In this document: one piece after another, positions 34,182 through 42,115 of the stretch
Position numbering within the stretch: position 1 is the stretch's first letter
Layout of the letters: every line of letters starts with the position of its first letter
NCBI RefSeq assembly: GCF_024213195.1
Contig: NZ_JANAVF010000007.1
Span: 103,944-167,943, forward strand
Direction of reading: 5' to 3'
DNA: 64,000 nt
From: Streptomyces sp. TBY4
GTDB lineage: Bacteria; Actinomycetota; Actinomycetes; Streptomycetales; Streptomycetaceae
Program-made: the position numbers and the translations under genes
The notes under the pieces: model-generated
The model's database searches: none
What the model saw: only the letters and a program-made list of their open reading frames with translations
What the model was told of the DNA's origin: nothing

Positions 34182-34841
34182 TCAGCCCTTCGCGTCCAGA
34201 CCGGACGCGACGAGGCCGTTCGCCCACAGCTGGTTGACGCGCGAGCGCTCGGCGGCGTTCGGGGTGGCGTTCTGGCAGGAGGTGCCGGGGCCGCCGCCCG
34301 ACATCAGCTCGCTGCACGGACCCGAGTAGTGGTCCGGCAGGCCGAGCACGTGACCGGTCTCGTGCGAGGTCACGCGGGTGGAGTTGTACTGCTGGTTCTG
34401 CCGGTAGTCCAGGAAGATGTAGCCCCGGCCGTGGCCGTCCGTGCTCGCGTAGGAACCGCGCGAGTCGTTGCCCTCGCGGTACGAGAAGTTCCCGCCCGAG
34501 GACACCTCCTGCAGCCGGACGTTGGTCACCGAGCTGTTCCAGATCTGCGTGGAGCGGGCTATCTGCGTGCGGAAGCTCGGCGCGTTGCGGGTGTTGTAGG
34601 TGACGGTCACGGCCGCCAGGCCCGGGTTCGCGGCGCGCTGCTCGGCCACCGAGCGCTGGACCGCCTCGAAGAAGGCGCGGTTGGCGGCCTGGTTCTCCTT
34701 CGACTGCTCGTACGCGGCGTACGTGCCGGGGCTGCCGGCGCCGGCGGAGGCGGTGGCGGTGGTGCCCGGGACGACGGCGCCGAGGACGGCGGCGACGCCG
34801 AGGCCGACGGCGGACAGGGTGGTCTTGCGGGAGTGGCGCAT
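34182..34841 (-). CDS. snpA: Snapalysin-type secreted small neutral metalloprotease
   Basis: A 219-residue secreted zinc protease. A signal peptide (about 1-33, ending near TASAG) and a short propeptide come before a mature domain with the metzincin-like zinc site HETGHVLGLPD (160-170): His160, Glu161, His164 and Asp170, the Asp in place of a third His being diagnostic of snapalysin. A disulphide pair (Cys176, Cys189) follows. It degrades extracellular protein. It is divergent from a LysR gene with a palindromic T-N11-A box between, the classic snpA/snpR arrangement. Confidence 0.93.
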   Translation of the reverse strand: MRHSRKTTLSAVGLGVAAVLGAVVPGTTATASAGAGSPGTYAAYEQSKENQAANRAFFEAVQRSVAEQRAANPGLAAVTVTYNTRNAPSFRTQIARSTQIWNSSVTNVRLQEVSSGGNFSYREGNDSRGSYASTDGHGRGYIFLDYRQNQQYNSTRVTSHETGHVLGLPDHYSGPCSELMSGGGPGTSCQNATPNAAERSRVNQLWANGLVASGLDAKG

Positions 34842-34930
34842 GTGGGGGACTCCTGCTCATCCGGTGCGGTGGGGGGTCGTTCGGTACCGGAGTCTGCGGG
34901 AGCGGGAGGGGTCGGCGGATGATGTCAGAC

Positions 34931-34951
34931 CCCGATAGCGCCGGGCTATCG
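34931..34951. promoter_or_regulatory. LysR-type operator between snpA and its regulator
   Basis: CCGATAGC (34931-34938), five bases, then GCTATCGG (34944-34951). The inner part follows the T-N11-A rule of LysR boxes. Confidence 0.75.
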
Positions 34952-35035
34952 GGAGGATTTCGGAAGCCCAACTCACAAGAGAATGGCGGGATTCGAGGGG
35001 ATACCGGTTACTGGTGCGGTCGGCTCGCACCGGCC

Positions 35036-35047
35036 TACCCTCGGGGC
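35036..35047 (+). promoter_or_regulatory. Likely leaderless promoter of the LysR gene
   Basis: TACCCT (35036-35041), six bases, ATG. Confidence 0.45.
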
Positions 35048-35992
35048 ATGGAGCTTGAGGTCAGGCACCTGCGCGCCCTGTGCGCCATCGCCGACGCCGG
35101 CAGCCTGCACAAGGCCGCCCGGCAGCTCGGCGTGAGCCAGCCCTCCCTGACGACCCAGCTGCGGCGCATCGAACGGGCCCTGGACGGGGAGCTGTTCCTG
35201 CGCGAGCGCACCGGATGCCGGCCGACTCCCTTCGGGCGCACCGTACTCGGACGGGCGCGCCCGCTCCTCGCCGAGATGGCCGCCCTCGTCGCGGAGGCGC
35301 GGGCGCTGTCCCAGGGCCCCCGGCTGAGGATCGGCTCGACGGCCAGCCGCGCCCTGCCCGGCTGGCTCCGGCGGCTGCACCGGCGGCTGCCCGACACGGA
35401 GACCGACCTGATGGTCGACGTGTCCGCCAACGCGCTGCTGCGGATGACGGCCTCGGGCCGGCTCGACGTGGCCTTCGTGCACGAGGTCGAGGGCAGCCCG
35501 CTGCGGGTGCCGGACGGCTTGGAACTACGGGTGCTGATGGAGCGGGAGCCGCAGTTCGTGTCCATGTCCCGGGACCATCCGGCGGCGGCGCTGGCCGTGG
35601 TGGAGCTGCGGGACCTCGCCGCCGATCGGTGGACCGTGGACCCGTCGGTGGACGGCGAGTGGGACGGACTGCGCCGGGTCCTCGCGGGCGCCGGCCTCGA
35701 CCCGCCCCTGCTGCACGCCGATTACCACACGGCCGCCTCGCTGATCGTCTCCGGCGAGGCCGTCGCCCCCTGCCAGCCCACTTCGGGACCGCGCGAGGAC
35801 ATGGCGATCAGGCCGCTCTCGGGCGACCCGCTCGCCGTGCGCCTCCTCCTCGCGACCCGCCCCGGGGTGCACGCGCAGATGTCCGAGGGGGTGTACGAGG
35901 ACCTCCGCGCGGCCTACCGCGAAGCGGCCCTGGAGACTCCGCCCTACCGGGCCTGGCTGCGCCGCAACGCGAGCCCGCTGCTGGCGGTGTAG
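35048..35992 (+). CDS. LysR-family regulator of the protease gene (SnpR type)
   Basis: A 314-residue LysR activator. N-terminal winged HTH (residues about 1-60: LRALCAIADAGSLHKAARQLGVSQPSLTTQLRRIE) and a periplasmic-binding-like effector domain (about 90-300). Position and divergent orientation match SnpR, which activates snapalysin expression. The start ATG 35048 has TACCCT exactly six bases upstream and no ribosome site, so the mRNA is probably leaderless. The effector is unknown. Confidence 0.9.
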   Translation: MELEVRHLRALCAIADAGSLHKAARQLGVSQPSLTTQLRRIERALDGELFLRERTGCRPTPFGRTVLGRARPLLAEMAALVAEARALSQGPRLRIGSTASRALPGWLRRLHRRLPDTETDLMVDVSANALLRMTASGRLDVAFVHEVEGSPLRVPDGLELRVLMEREPQFVSMSRDHPAAALAVVELRDLAADRWTVDPSVDGEWDGLRRVLAGAGLDPPLLHADYHTAASLIVSGEAVAPCQPTSGPREDMAIRPLSGDPLAVRLLLATRPGVHAQMSEGVYEDLRAAYREAALETPPYRAWLRRNASPLLAV

Positions 35993-36001
35993 GGGGACGG
36001 C

Positions 36002-36823
36002 CTAAGTGCGGCGGCGGGCCCGGTCGTAGGCCAGGGCGGCCGCGCCGTGGGTCACCAGGACGGTCCCCGCGGCCAGCCAGCCCGGGCTGCGGCGGCGGGC
36101 CGCCCACAGCATCAGGGGGGCTCCGGCGGCCAGTTGGGCCGCACCCGCCAGGCGTGCCTTGGGGCCCCGGAGCCACGGGCCCAGGGGGCTGTCCTCGACC
36201 ACCGCGAGCTCCGCCCGCACCGTGTCGCGCCAGCCCGCCCACTCCACCCGCTCCGCCCCCGGCGCGACCCGGGCCGCCTCCCGCAGCCGGTCGGCCGGTT
36301 CGCCCGGGGTCAGGCCCGCCGGCAGCGCCAGCCCCGCGCGGGCCAGCAGCGCGATGACGCCGAGCAGCCGGGCCTCGCCGTCCGCGGCGGCGTCGGGGCG
36401 GGTGAGGCGCTCCAGTTCCTCCAGGTCCAGGACCGGGTCGAGGCCGAGCCGGGCCGCCAGCGTCCGCATGGCCCCGGGATCGGGCTCGCCGTGCGGACGG
36501 CCCGCCGCGTCCCACTCGTAGGCCGCCGACCTCCGGAACCCCGAGGAGAGCACGAAGCCGGTCCGGCCCTCCTCCCACCACAGGCTCAGCACCGGCCAGT
36601 TGGAGCTCAGTGCGACCGCCGCGCCCCAGCCCGCCAGGACCTCCGCCACGGATTCCGCGCCGCCGAGCCAGGGCTTGGCCTCGGGCACCAGCGCGCTCCA
36701 CTCGCCGGCCGGGGCCAGCAGCAGGCGTTCGCGCAGGATGTGCGCGGCGGGTCGGGCGGCGAGGGGATCGGCGCGGCAGAGCAGGAGGCCGCCCGCCGTG
36801 GTCTGGGAGATCGACATGCCCAC
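36002..36823 (-). CDS. Hypothetical protein with a C-terminal hydrophobic pair
   Basis: A 273-residue protein; ATG 36823 or 36817 (MSISQTT) are both possible. The N-terminal 150 residues look globular with several Trp (WPVLSLWWEEGRTGFVLS), the middle is Ala/Leu/Arg-rich and predicted helical, and residues about 228-265 hold two short hydrophobic stretches that could be membrane-inserted. No recognised family. It ends ten bases after the LysR stop on the other strand. It is divergent from the DUF4097/PadR pair with 136 bases between. Confidence 0.75.
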   Translation of the reverse strand: MGMSISQTTAGGLLLCRADPLAARPAAHILRERLLLAPAGEWSALVPEAKPWLGGAESVAEVLAGWGAAVALSSNWPVLSLWWEEGRTGFVLSSGFRRSAAYEWDAAGRPHGEPDPGAMRTLAARLGLDPVLDLEELERLTRPDAAADGEARLLGVIALLARAGLALPAGLTPGEPADRLREAARVAPGAERVEWAGWRDTVRAELAVVEDSPLGPWLRGPKARLAGAAQLAAGAPLMLWAARRRSPGWLAAGTVLVTHGAAALAYDRARRRT

Positions 36824-36874
36824 ACGCTAAGCCAAAACCGCCCAAAGTGATGATTTTGGATCATCCTGGCGCGC

Positions 36875-36930
36875 TTGACTTCCCGAAACCGCGATATATC
36901 GTGTTGGACAGAAGACGCGATATGTTGCGT
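36875..36930 (+). promoter_or_regulatory. Promoter and PadR-like operator of the DUF4097-PadR operon
   Basis: TTGACT (36875-36880), 16 bases, TATCGT (36897-36902). The palindrome CGATATATCG (36892-36901) covers the -10, and a second CGCGATAT half-site follows near 36917. AT-rich and repeated, it is a likely target of the PadR protein encoded in the operon. Confidence 0.6.
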
Positions 36931-36959
36931 GCACGTACGCCCGAGGAAGGATCAGCACC

Positions 36960-37910
36960 ATGGCAGAGGCAGCGCGGGAGCCGCAGAGTCCGCCGAAGGT
37001 ATGGTCGGTCGCCGAACCGCAGAAGCTCGCCTTCGAGGAGCCGGTGACCGAGGTCCGCGTCCGGGTGGCCGGCGGCACGGTCAATGTGGTCGCCGGCGAC
37101 GCCGACGCGGGCCCGGCCCGGCTGGAGGTGTCCGAGGTGGACGGGCCGCCCCTGTACGTGGTGCAGGAGGGCGGAACCCTCACCGTCTCCTACGAGGACC
37201 TCCCCTGGAACGGCACCCAGGGGCTCAAGCAGTGGTTCGAGAGCAAGCCCTGGAAGGCCTGGTCCGCCTCCGACTCCGGCCGCAAGGCCTGGGAGCGCAG
37301 TGCGACCGTGACCCTCACCGTCCCGGCCGCCACCCGGGTGCAGCTGGCCGCCGTCAGCGCCACCGTCTTCGTCTCCGGCATCGACGGCGGCACCGACATC
37401 CACGGGGTCTCCGGCGACACCACGCTCGTCGGCCTGTCCGGCCGGGTCAAGGCGCACACCGTCTCCGGCGGGGTCGAGGCCCAGTCCGTGACCGGGGAGC
37501 TCGGATTCCACTCCGTGTCGGGCGGCCTGACGGTCGTCGACGGCGCCGTGGGCAGCGTACGGGCCGACTCGGTCAGCGGGGACATGCTGATCGACCTGGC
37601 CCTGGACGACCGGCCCGCGCCCCGCCCCGTGGACATCTCCCTCAACTCCGTTTCCGGGCAGGTGGCCATCCGCCTCCCGCACCCGGCCGACGCCCGGGTC
37701 GAGGCCAACACCGCCACCGGCGGCGTCTCCAACGCCTTCGAGGACCTGCGCGTCTCCGGCCAGATGGGCGCCAAGAGGATCACCGGCACCCTGGGCGCCG
37801 GCACCGGCACCCTGCGCGCCACCACCGTTTCCGGCTCCATCGCGCTGCTGCGCCGCCCGGCCGAAGAGCCGGCCGCCGCCCCGCTCGCGCTCGACAAGAA
37901 GGTGCTCTGA
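36960..37910 (+). CDS. DUF4097-family beta-helix protein
   Basis: A 316-residue protein with no signal peptide. After about 90 residues it turns into repeating short beta strands of the form VSGxxxxxxxSGxV (SVSGDMLID, SGQVAIRLP, TTVSGSIALL), the pattern of DUF4097/adhesin-like single-stranded beta-helices. Biochemical role unknown. Many actinobacteria pair such a gene with a PadR regulator, as here: the PadR ATG follows one base after this stop. ATG 36960 has GAAGGA eight bases upstream. Expression is probably controlled by the operon's own PadR through the palindrome at the promoter. Confidence 0.85.
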   Translation: MAEAAREPQSPPKVWSVAEPQKLAFEEPVTEVRVRVAGGTVNVVAGDADAGPARLEVSEVDGPPLYVVQEGGTLTVSYEDLPWNGTQGLKQWFESKPWKAWSASDSGRKAWERSATVTLTVPAATRVQLAAVSATVFVSGIDGGTDIHGVSGDTTLVGLSGRVKAHTVSGGVEAQSVTGELGFHSVSGGLTVVDGAVGSVRADSVSGDMLIDLALDDRPAPRPVDISLNSVSGQVAIRLPHPADARVEANTATGGVSNAFEDLRVSGQMGAKRITGTLGAGTGTLRATTVSGSIALLRRPAEEPAAAPLALDKKVL

Positions 37911-37911
37911 C

Positions 37912-38844
37912 ATGCCGCCCGTCTTCGCCCACGGCCGCCTCCGCCTCTACCTCCTCAAGCTGCTCGACGAGGCCCCGCGCCACGGGTACGAGGTGATCCG
38001 GCTGCTGGAGGAGCGGTTCCAGGGGCTCTACGCGCCCTCCGCGGGCACCGTGTACCCGCGCCTGGCCAAGCTGGAGACCGAGGGCCTGGTGACGCACGCG
38101 ACCGAAGGCGGGCGCAAGGTGTACTCGATCACCGACGCCGGCCGGGCCGAACTGGCCGACCGCGGCGGCGAACTGGCCGATCTGGAACTGGAGATCCGCG
38201 ACTCGGTCTCCGAGCTGGCCGCCGAGATCCGCGCCGACGTGAGCGGTGCGGCGGGCGATCTGCGGCGCGAACTGCGGGCCGCGGCCAGCGCGTCGGCCAC
38301 GCAGGTGGAGGACGAGGGCTGGAAGGCCGCCAAGGAGGAGCTCCGCAAGGCCAAGGCCGAGTGGAAGGAACAGGCGCGCCGGGCGAAGGACGAGAGCAGG
38401 CGGGCCCGCGAGGAGGCCCAGCAGGCGCGCCGGCAGGCCAAGGAGGCGCAGGAGCGGGCGCGCGAGGAGGTCCAGCGCATCGCCGGCCAGCTGCAGGAGC
38501 AGTTCGCGAAGTCGGGCGGAGTCCTGGGCAGCCTGGCGGGAGCCTGGCTCGGCGGCTCGGGCACCGGCTCCGGTTCCGGCTCTACGACGGCACCCCCGGC
38601 CCCCTCCGCCCCGTCGGCCCCCTCCGCCGCGGCTTCCGCCCCCGACGCGGACTGGGCGCGGGACGTGCCCGCGACGGGGGACCCGGCCCGCGACCTGGAC
38701 CGGCTGCTGGACCGCTTCCGCGACGACATCCGCGACGCGGCCCGCGACCGGGGGGTCAGCGCCGATCAGCTGGCGCAGGCCCGTACCCACCTGGCGGAGG
38801 CGGCCGCCCGCATCGCCTCCGCCCTCGGGGGTTCGGCGGTCTAG
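37912..38844 (+). CDS. PadR-family regulator with long coiled-coil C-terminus
   Basis: A 310-residue protein. Residues about 8-90 are the PadR winged HTH (LYLLKLLDEAPRHGYEVIRLLEERF, then PSAGTVYPRLAKLETEGLVTH). The usual PadR is about 180 residues; here an exceptionally long helix rich in Ala, Glu, Arg and Lys (about 110-205) is followed by a Gly/Ser/Pro linker (about 215-245) and a short helical domain at the C-terminus. It probably represses its own operon. Its stop codon TAG (38842-38844) lies within CTAG, which also supplies the stop of the convergent gene. Confidence 0.9.
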   Translation: MPPVFAHGRLRLYLLKLLDEAPRHGYEVIRLLEERFQGLYAPSAGTVYPRLAKLETEGLVTHATEGGRKVYSITDAGRAELADRGGELADLELEIRDSVSELAAEIRADVSGAAGDLRRELRAAASASATQVEDEGWKAAKEELRKAKAEWKEQARRAKDESRRAREEAQQARRQAKEAQERAREEVQRIAGQLQEQFAKSGGVLGSLAGAWLGGSGTGSGSGSTTAPPAPSAPSAPSAAASAPDADWARDVPATGDPARDLDRLLDRFRDDIRDAARDRGVSADQLAQARTHLAEAAARIASALGGSAV

Positions 38845-40031
38845 GCCGTCCGGCGCTCCGAGCCGGCGCGGCGCATCCGGGCGGCGAGCAGCAGGCCCGC
38901 GCCGGCGACGAGCGCGGTGCCCGCACCGCCCGCGATCCACACCGAGTCTCCGGCGCCGGTGGTGGCGAGGGGGCCGCCGTTGCCGCCCTGCGGGGTGACA
39001 TCGGTGTTCCCCGCGCCGCCCCCGGAGCCGGAGCCGGAGCCGGAACCGGAGCCCGTGCCGGGGCCGGGCTTGTTCTCGCCCGGCTTCTCCTCCTCGTTCC
39101 CCTTGCCCTGCTCCTCCTCGGCCTTCTTGTCCTTCGCGCGGGCCTCGTGCTGGCCCGTCTTCAGGAATTCGGCGCGGTCGGCGGGGGTGCCCGCCAGTGC
39201 GGCGCGGCCGGCCTTGACCACTTCCGGGCCGCCGGCGTCGATGATCTTCGCGATCGCGACCCGGTTGTCCTGGTCGCGGGCCTCGTGCTGGCCGGTCTCC
39301 AGGAAGGCGACGCGGTCGGCGGGAGTGCCGTTGAGCGCCGCGAGGCCCGCCTTGACCAGTTCCGGGCCGCCGCCGTCGATGGTCTGGGCGATCGCGACCC
39401 GGTTGTCCTGGTCGCGGGCCTCGTGCTGGCCCGTCTTCAGGAACTCGATGCGGTCGGCGGGGGTCCCCTTGAGCGCCTCCTTGGCCTTCTCCTTCAGGAT
39501 GGGGCCGGCGCCGTTGATCAGCCGGGAGATGTCGACCTTGTTGTCTTCGTCGCGCAGCTCGTGCTGGGTGACCGCGAGGAAGTGGCGCATCTGCTCCAGG
39601 TTCGGGTTGCTCTTGAGGAGCTGCTGGATGCCCTCCTTCAGCCCGGGGCCGGCGCCGTTCAGCAGGCGCAGGATCAGGATCCGGTAGTCGTCGAGGCGGA
39701 TGTCGTGCTGGTCGGTCTCGATGAACTTGCGCATGGCCGCCGGGCCGTCGGCGATGGCCTTGTGGCCGGCGTCCTTCATGTGCTGGCTGGCCATCGGGTC
39801 GGCGATGATCGCGAGGATGGTCTTGCGGTCCTGCTCGGCCTGGTCTTCCTTGCCGGACTCGTCCTTGCCGGACTCGTCGGCGGTGCCCTGGTCAGGGGCG
39901 GTCGGGGCCGTCGGGGTGCCGGTGGCCGGCGTGCCCGACTCCTGGCCGGTCGCGAAGGCCGGGGACGCGAGGAATACGGCCGGAGCCAGAGCGGTGGCGG
40001 CTACCGCCGCCGCGATACGGGACAACTTCAC
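38841..40031 (-). CDS. ALF-repeat surface protein with class E sortase signal
   Basis: A 396-residue exported protein. A signal peptide ends near ASPAFA (about 27), followed by a Thr/Pro/Gly/Glu-rich linker. About six imperfect repeats of some 35-45 residues follow (ALF repeats, each with GxGPxxxxxAxxAL and FLxTGQHEARDQDNR-like segments). A Gly/Ser-rich spacer precedes LATTG (355-359), a hydrophobic helix and an Arg-rich tail: an LAxTG cell-wall anchoring signal of the type used by class E sortases in Streptomyces. Start GTG 40031. The function of ALF repeats is unknown; surface interaction during hyphal development is a guess. Confidence 0.85.
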   Translation of the reverse strand: MKLSRIAAAVAATALAPAVFLASPAFATGQESGTPATGTPTAPTAPDQGTADESGKDESGKEDQAEQDRKTILAIIADPMASQHMKDAGHKAIADGPAAMRKFIETDQHDIRLDDYRILILRLLNGAGPGLKEGIQQLLKSNPNLEQMRHFLAVTQHELRDEDNKVDISRLINGAGPILKEKAKEALKGTPADRIEFLKTGQHEARDQDNRVAIAQTIDGGGPELVKAGLAALNGTPADRVAFLETGQHEARDQDNRVAIAKIIDAGGPEVVKAGRAALAGTPADRAEFLKTGQHEARAKDKKAEEEQGKGNEEEKPGENKPGPGTGSGSGSGSGSGGGAGNTDVTPQGGNGGPLATTGAGDSVWIAGGAGTALVAGAGLLLAARMRRAGSERRTA

Positions 40032-40134
40032 GGTCAAACCCCCCAGGGAAACGTTCTTTCGTCGTAGACGACCCGCCGGAGGCGCCGATGGTTGTACGCG
40101 ACAGCAAAGAACTTGGAGGGGGTGTTCCGCTTCC

Positions 40135-40647
40135 TCAGGCCGCCAGGGCCGCCTCGGCCCTTGCGTACGTGACCCCGTGGTCCGCGAGGACCTCGGCGGG
40201 CGTGCCGGGGCGGGAGAGGAGGGAGAGGAGCAGGTGGAGGGTGGAGATGTGGCGCTCCTTGCGGCCCAGGGCGATCCGCAGGGACTGCTCCAGGACCTTC
40301 TTGGCACCCGGGGTGAAGCGGGTGTGGCCGGAGCGGCCGCGGGGGGCCGGGTCCGACAGGGAGCCCTCGCCGTGGGTCTCCTCGACGCGGGAGACGATCT
40401 GGGCGAGGTCGATGCCGAGGCCCGCGAGGGCCTCCTCGTCCGCCCTGGACATCCCGCCCCGGCGGCGGGCCGCCGCCAGGTCCGCCGTGATCGCGTCCTG
40501 GTCGACGCCCAGGGGGTCCAGGGCTCCGAGCGAGAGCAGGGAGAGGAGCAGGTGCTCCTCCCCGACCCGCTGCGCCCCGGTCCGCTGGGCCTCGGTGACC
40601 GCGCCCGTCACGGTGGAGCGGGCTTCCCGGGTGAATCGTTCGAACAT
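40135..40647 (-). CDS. Clp N-terminal domain protein without ATPase
   Basis: A 170-residue protein made of the Clp double-repeat N-domain (FERFTREARSTVTGAVTEAQ, GEEHLLLSLLS; second repeat FTPGAKKVLEQSLRIALGRK, STLHLLLSLLS). This domain recognises substrates or adaptors in ClpA/ClpC, but no AAA+ domain is present, so it may act as a free adaptor, decoy or ligand sensor. ATG 40647 overlaps the HTH gene stop (TGATG). The pair is expressed from an operator-covered promoter, which suggests self-regulation. Confidence 0.88.
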   Translation of the reverse strand: MFERFTREARSTVTGAVTEAQRTGAQRVGEEHLLLSLLSLGALDPLGVDQDAITADLAAARRRGGMSRADEEALAGLGIDLAQIVSRVEETHGEGSLSDPAPRGRSGHTRFTPGAKKVLEQSLRIALGRKERHISTLHLLLSLLSRPGTPAEVLADHGVTYARAEAALAA

Positions 40648-40856
40648 CAGAGCCTCCCGTGCTTCTTGTGAACGGCCTGCCGGCTGACGCCCAGCTCGGC
40701 CGCGATCTCCTGCCAGGACCAGCCCTGTGCGCGGGCTCCGCGCACCTGTACGGCCTCCAGCTGCTCCAGCAGCCGCCGGAGGGCGGCCACGGCACGCAGG
40801 CCCACGCGCGGGTCACGGTCACCGGCACGCTCGGCCAGATCGGTAGCTTCCGTCAT
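40647..40856 (-). CDS. Small HTH regulator in operon with the Clp-N protein
   Basis: A 69-residue protein; ATG 40856 is chosen because the promoter -10 lies seven bases before it (leaderless). Helices in the first half (LRAVAALRRLLEQLEAVQVRGARAQG) precede a compact HTH, WSWQEIAAELGVSRQAVHKKHG (residues 46-67). Two copies of GTCAA-N6-TTGAC overlap the promoter and are the probable binding sites. Likely a repressor of its own operon that senses, or is sensed by, the Clp-N protein. Confidence 0.85.
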   Translation of the reverse strand: MTEATDLAERAGDRDPRVGLRAVAALRRLLEQLEAVQVRGARAQGWSWQEIAAELGVSRQAVHKKHGRL

Positions 40857-40904
40857 GCGTGTCAATGTAGGTTGACGCACGGGAGGGTGTCAACCCACAT
40901 TGAC
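40857..40904 (-). promoter_or_regulatory. Leaderless promoter and paired operators of the HTH/Clp-N operon
   Basis: On the - strand TTGACA, 18 bases, TACATT, then seven bases to ATG 40856. GTCAATGTAGGTTGAC (40861-40876) overlaps the -10, and GTCAACCCACATTGAC (40889-40904) overlaps the -35. Each has GTCAA-N6-TTGAC symmetry and their centres are 28 bp apart. Together they make a near-perfect 15-base inverted repeat. Confidence 0.85.
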
Positions 40905-40929
40905 AACAGCGGGGGCCGGGCGGTGAGGG

Positions 40930-41892
40930 CTAGACGGTGAGGACGATCTTCCCGAAGACGTCGCCCGACTCCAGCTTCTCGAAGCCCTCGCGGGCCCGGT
41001 CCAGCGGCAGGGTCTCGTCGATCACCGGGCGGACCCCGGTCGCCGCGCAGAAGGACAGCAGGTCCTCCAGCTCGTCCTTCGAGCCCATCGTCGAGCCGAC
41101 CACCTTGAGCTCCAGGAAGAAGATCCGGGTCAGCTCGGCGTGCGCCGGGCGGTCCCCGCTCGTGGCGCCCGAGATGACGAGGGTGCCGCCGGGCCGCAGC
41201 GATTTGACCGAGTGCGACCAGGTGGCGGCGCCGACCGTCTCGATGACCGCGTCGACCCGCTGGGGGAGCCGCGCGCCGGGCTCGTAGGCCTCCACGGCGC
41301 CCAGCTCGACCGCCCGCTTGCGCTTGGCCTCGTCGCGGCTGGTCGCGAAGACCCGCAGGCCGGCCGCCTTGCCGAGGACGATGGCGGCGGTGGCGACCCC
41401 GCCGCCCGCGCCCTGGACCAGGACGGAGTCACCGGGACGGACGCCGGCGTTGGTGAAGAGCATGCGGTAGGCGGTCAGCCAGGCCGTGGGCAGGCAGGCG
41501 GCCTGTTCGAAGGAGAGCTCGGCAGGCTTGCGCAGGACGTTCCAGGCGGGGACGGTGACCTGCTCGGCGAAGGTGCCCTGGTAGTGCTCGGTCAGGATCG
41601 AGCGGGGCTCGCGGGGGCCGACTCCGTGGCCGGTCTGGCCGATGACGGAGTGCAGGACGACCTCGTTGCCGTCCTGGTCGATCCCGGCGGCGTCGCAGCC
41701 GAGGATCATGGGGAGCTTCTCCTCCCCGAGGCCGACCCCGCGCAGCGACCAGAGGTCGTGGTGGTTGAGGGAGGCGGCCTTGACGTTCACGGTCACCCAG
41801 CCTGGGCGGGCCTGCGGGGCGGGGCGGTCGCCCAGCTCAAGGCCGCTCAGCGGCTGGTCACGGTCGATTCGGGCAGCGTAGGCAGCGAACAT
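40930..41892 (-). CDS. Medium-chain zinc-independent dehydrogenase/quinone reductase
   Basis: A 320-residue NAD(P)H oxidoreductase of the MDR superfamily. It has a GroES-like N-terminal domain (ASLNHHDLWSLRG, LGCDAAG) and a Rossmann domain with VQGAGGGVATAA (about 157-168) as the nucleotide loop, ending FGKIVLTV. Zinc-ligand residues of alcohol dehydrogenases are not evident, which favours the quinone reductase branch. ATG 41892 has TAGCCT seven bases upstream (leaderless), and a TACCG/CGGTA palindrome covers the promoter. Substrate unknown. Confidence 0.88.
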   Translation of the reverse strand: MFAAYAARIDRDQPLSGLELGDRPAPQARPGWVTVNVKAASLNHHDLWSLRGVGLGEEKLPMILGCDAAGIDQDGNEVVLHSVIGQTGHGVGPREPRSILTEHYQGTFAEQVTVPAWNVLRKPAELSFEQAACLPTAWLTAYRMLFTNAGVRPGDSVLVQGAGGGVATAAIVLGKAAGLRVFATSRDEAKRKRAVELGAVEAYEPGARLPQRVDAVIETVGAATWSHSVKSLRPGGTLVISGATSGDRPAHAELTRIFFLELKVVGSTMGSKDELEDLLSFCAATGVRPVIDETLPLDRAREGFEKLESGDVFGKIVLTV

Positions 41893-41916
41893 GGCCGCGA
41901 GGCTACCGGTCGGTAG
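41893..41916 (-). promoter_or_regulatory. Operator and leaderless -10 of the oxidoreductase gene
   Basis: CTACCG-GT-CGGTAG (41903-41916) is palindromic and TetR-like, overlapping TAGCCT (41905-41900, - strand), which stands seven bases before the ATG. Confidence 0.55.
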
Positions 41917-41939
41917 GCCGGGGATCCAGGGCCTGCCCG

Positions 41940-42054
41940 GCCCGGCGGGCGGTCGGCCGTGTGCGCCCGGGCCCTGCGGGGCCGTCCCCGCGCCCTTCCA
42001 CCGTTCCCCGGGCTCCGCCCGGACCCGCGCCTCACACGCCGGCGGGGCTGGATG
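41940..42054. repeat. Dispersed GC-rich intergenic repeat, copy 1
   Basis: The series GGGCCGTCCCC, CCCTTCCACCGTTCCCCGGG, CTCCGCCCGGACCC, then CGCCGGCGGGGCTGG recurs at 50780-50875 and, reversed, at 57170-57470. It is not coding. Confidence 0.6.
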
Positions 42055-42097
42055 CGAAGCGGGGCCCGTCCGAATCGATCGGACGGGCCCCGCTTCG
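42055..42097. terminator. Terminator downstream of the malic enzyme
   Basis: Perfect 19-base arms (42055-42073 and 42079-42097) around ATCGA. It follows the stop of the malic enzyme on the - strand. Confidence 0.85.
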
Positions 42098-42115
42098 TAC
42101 GGCTCGGTGCAGCGA

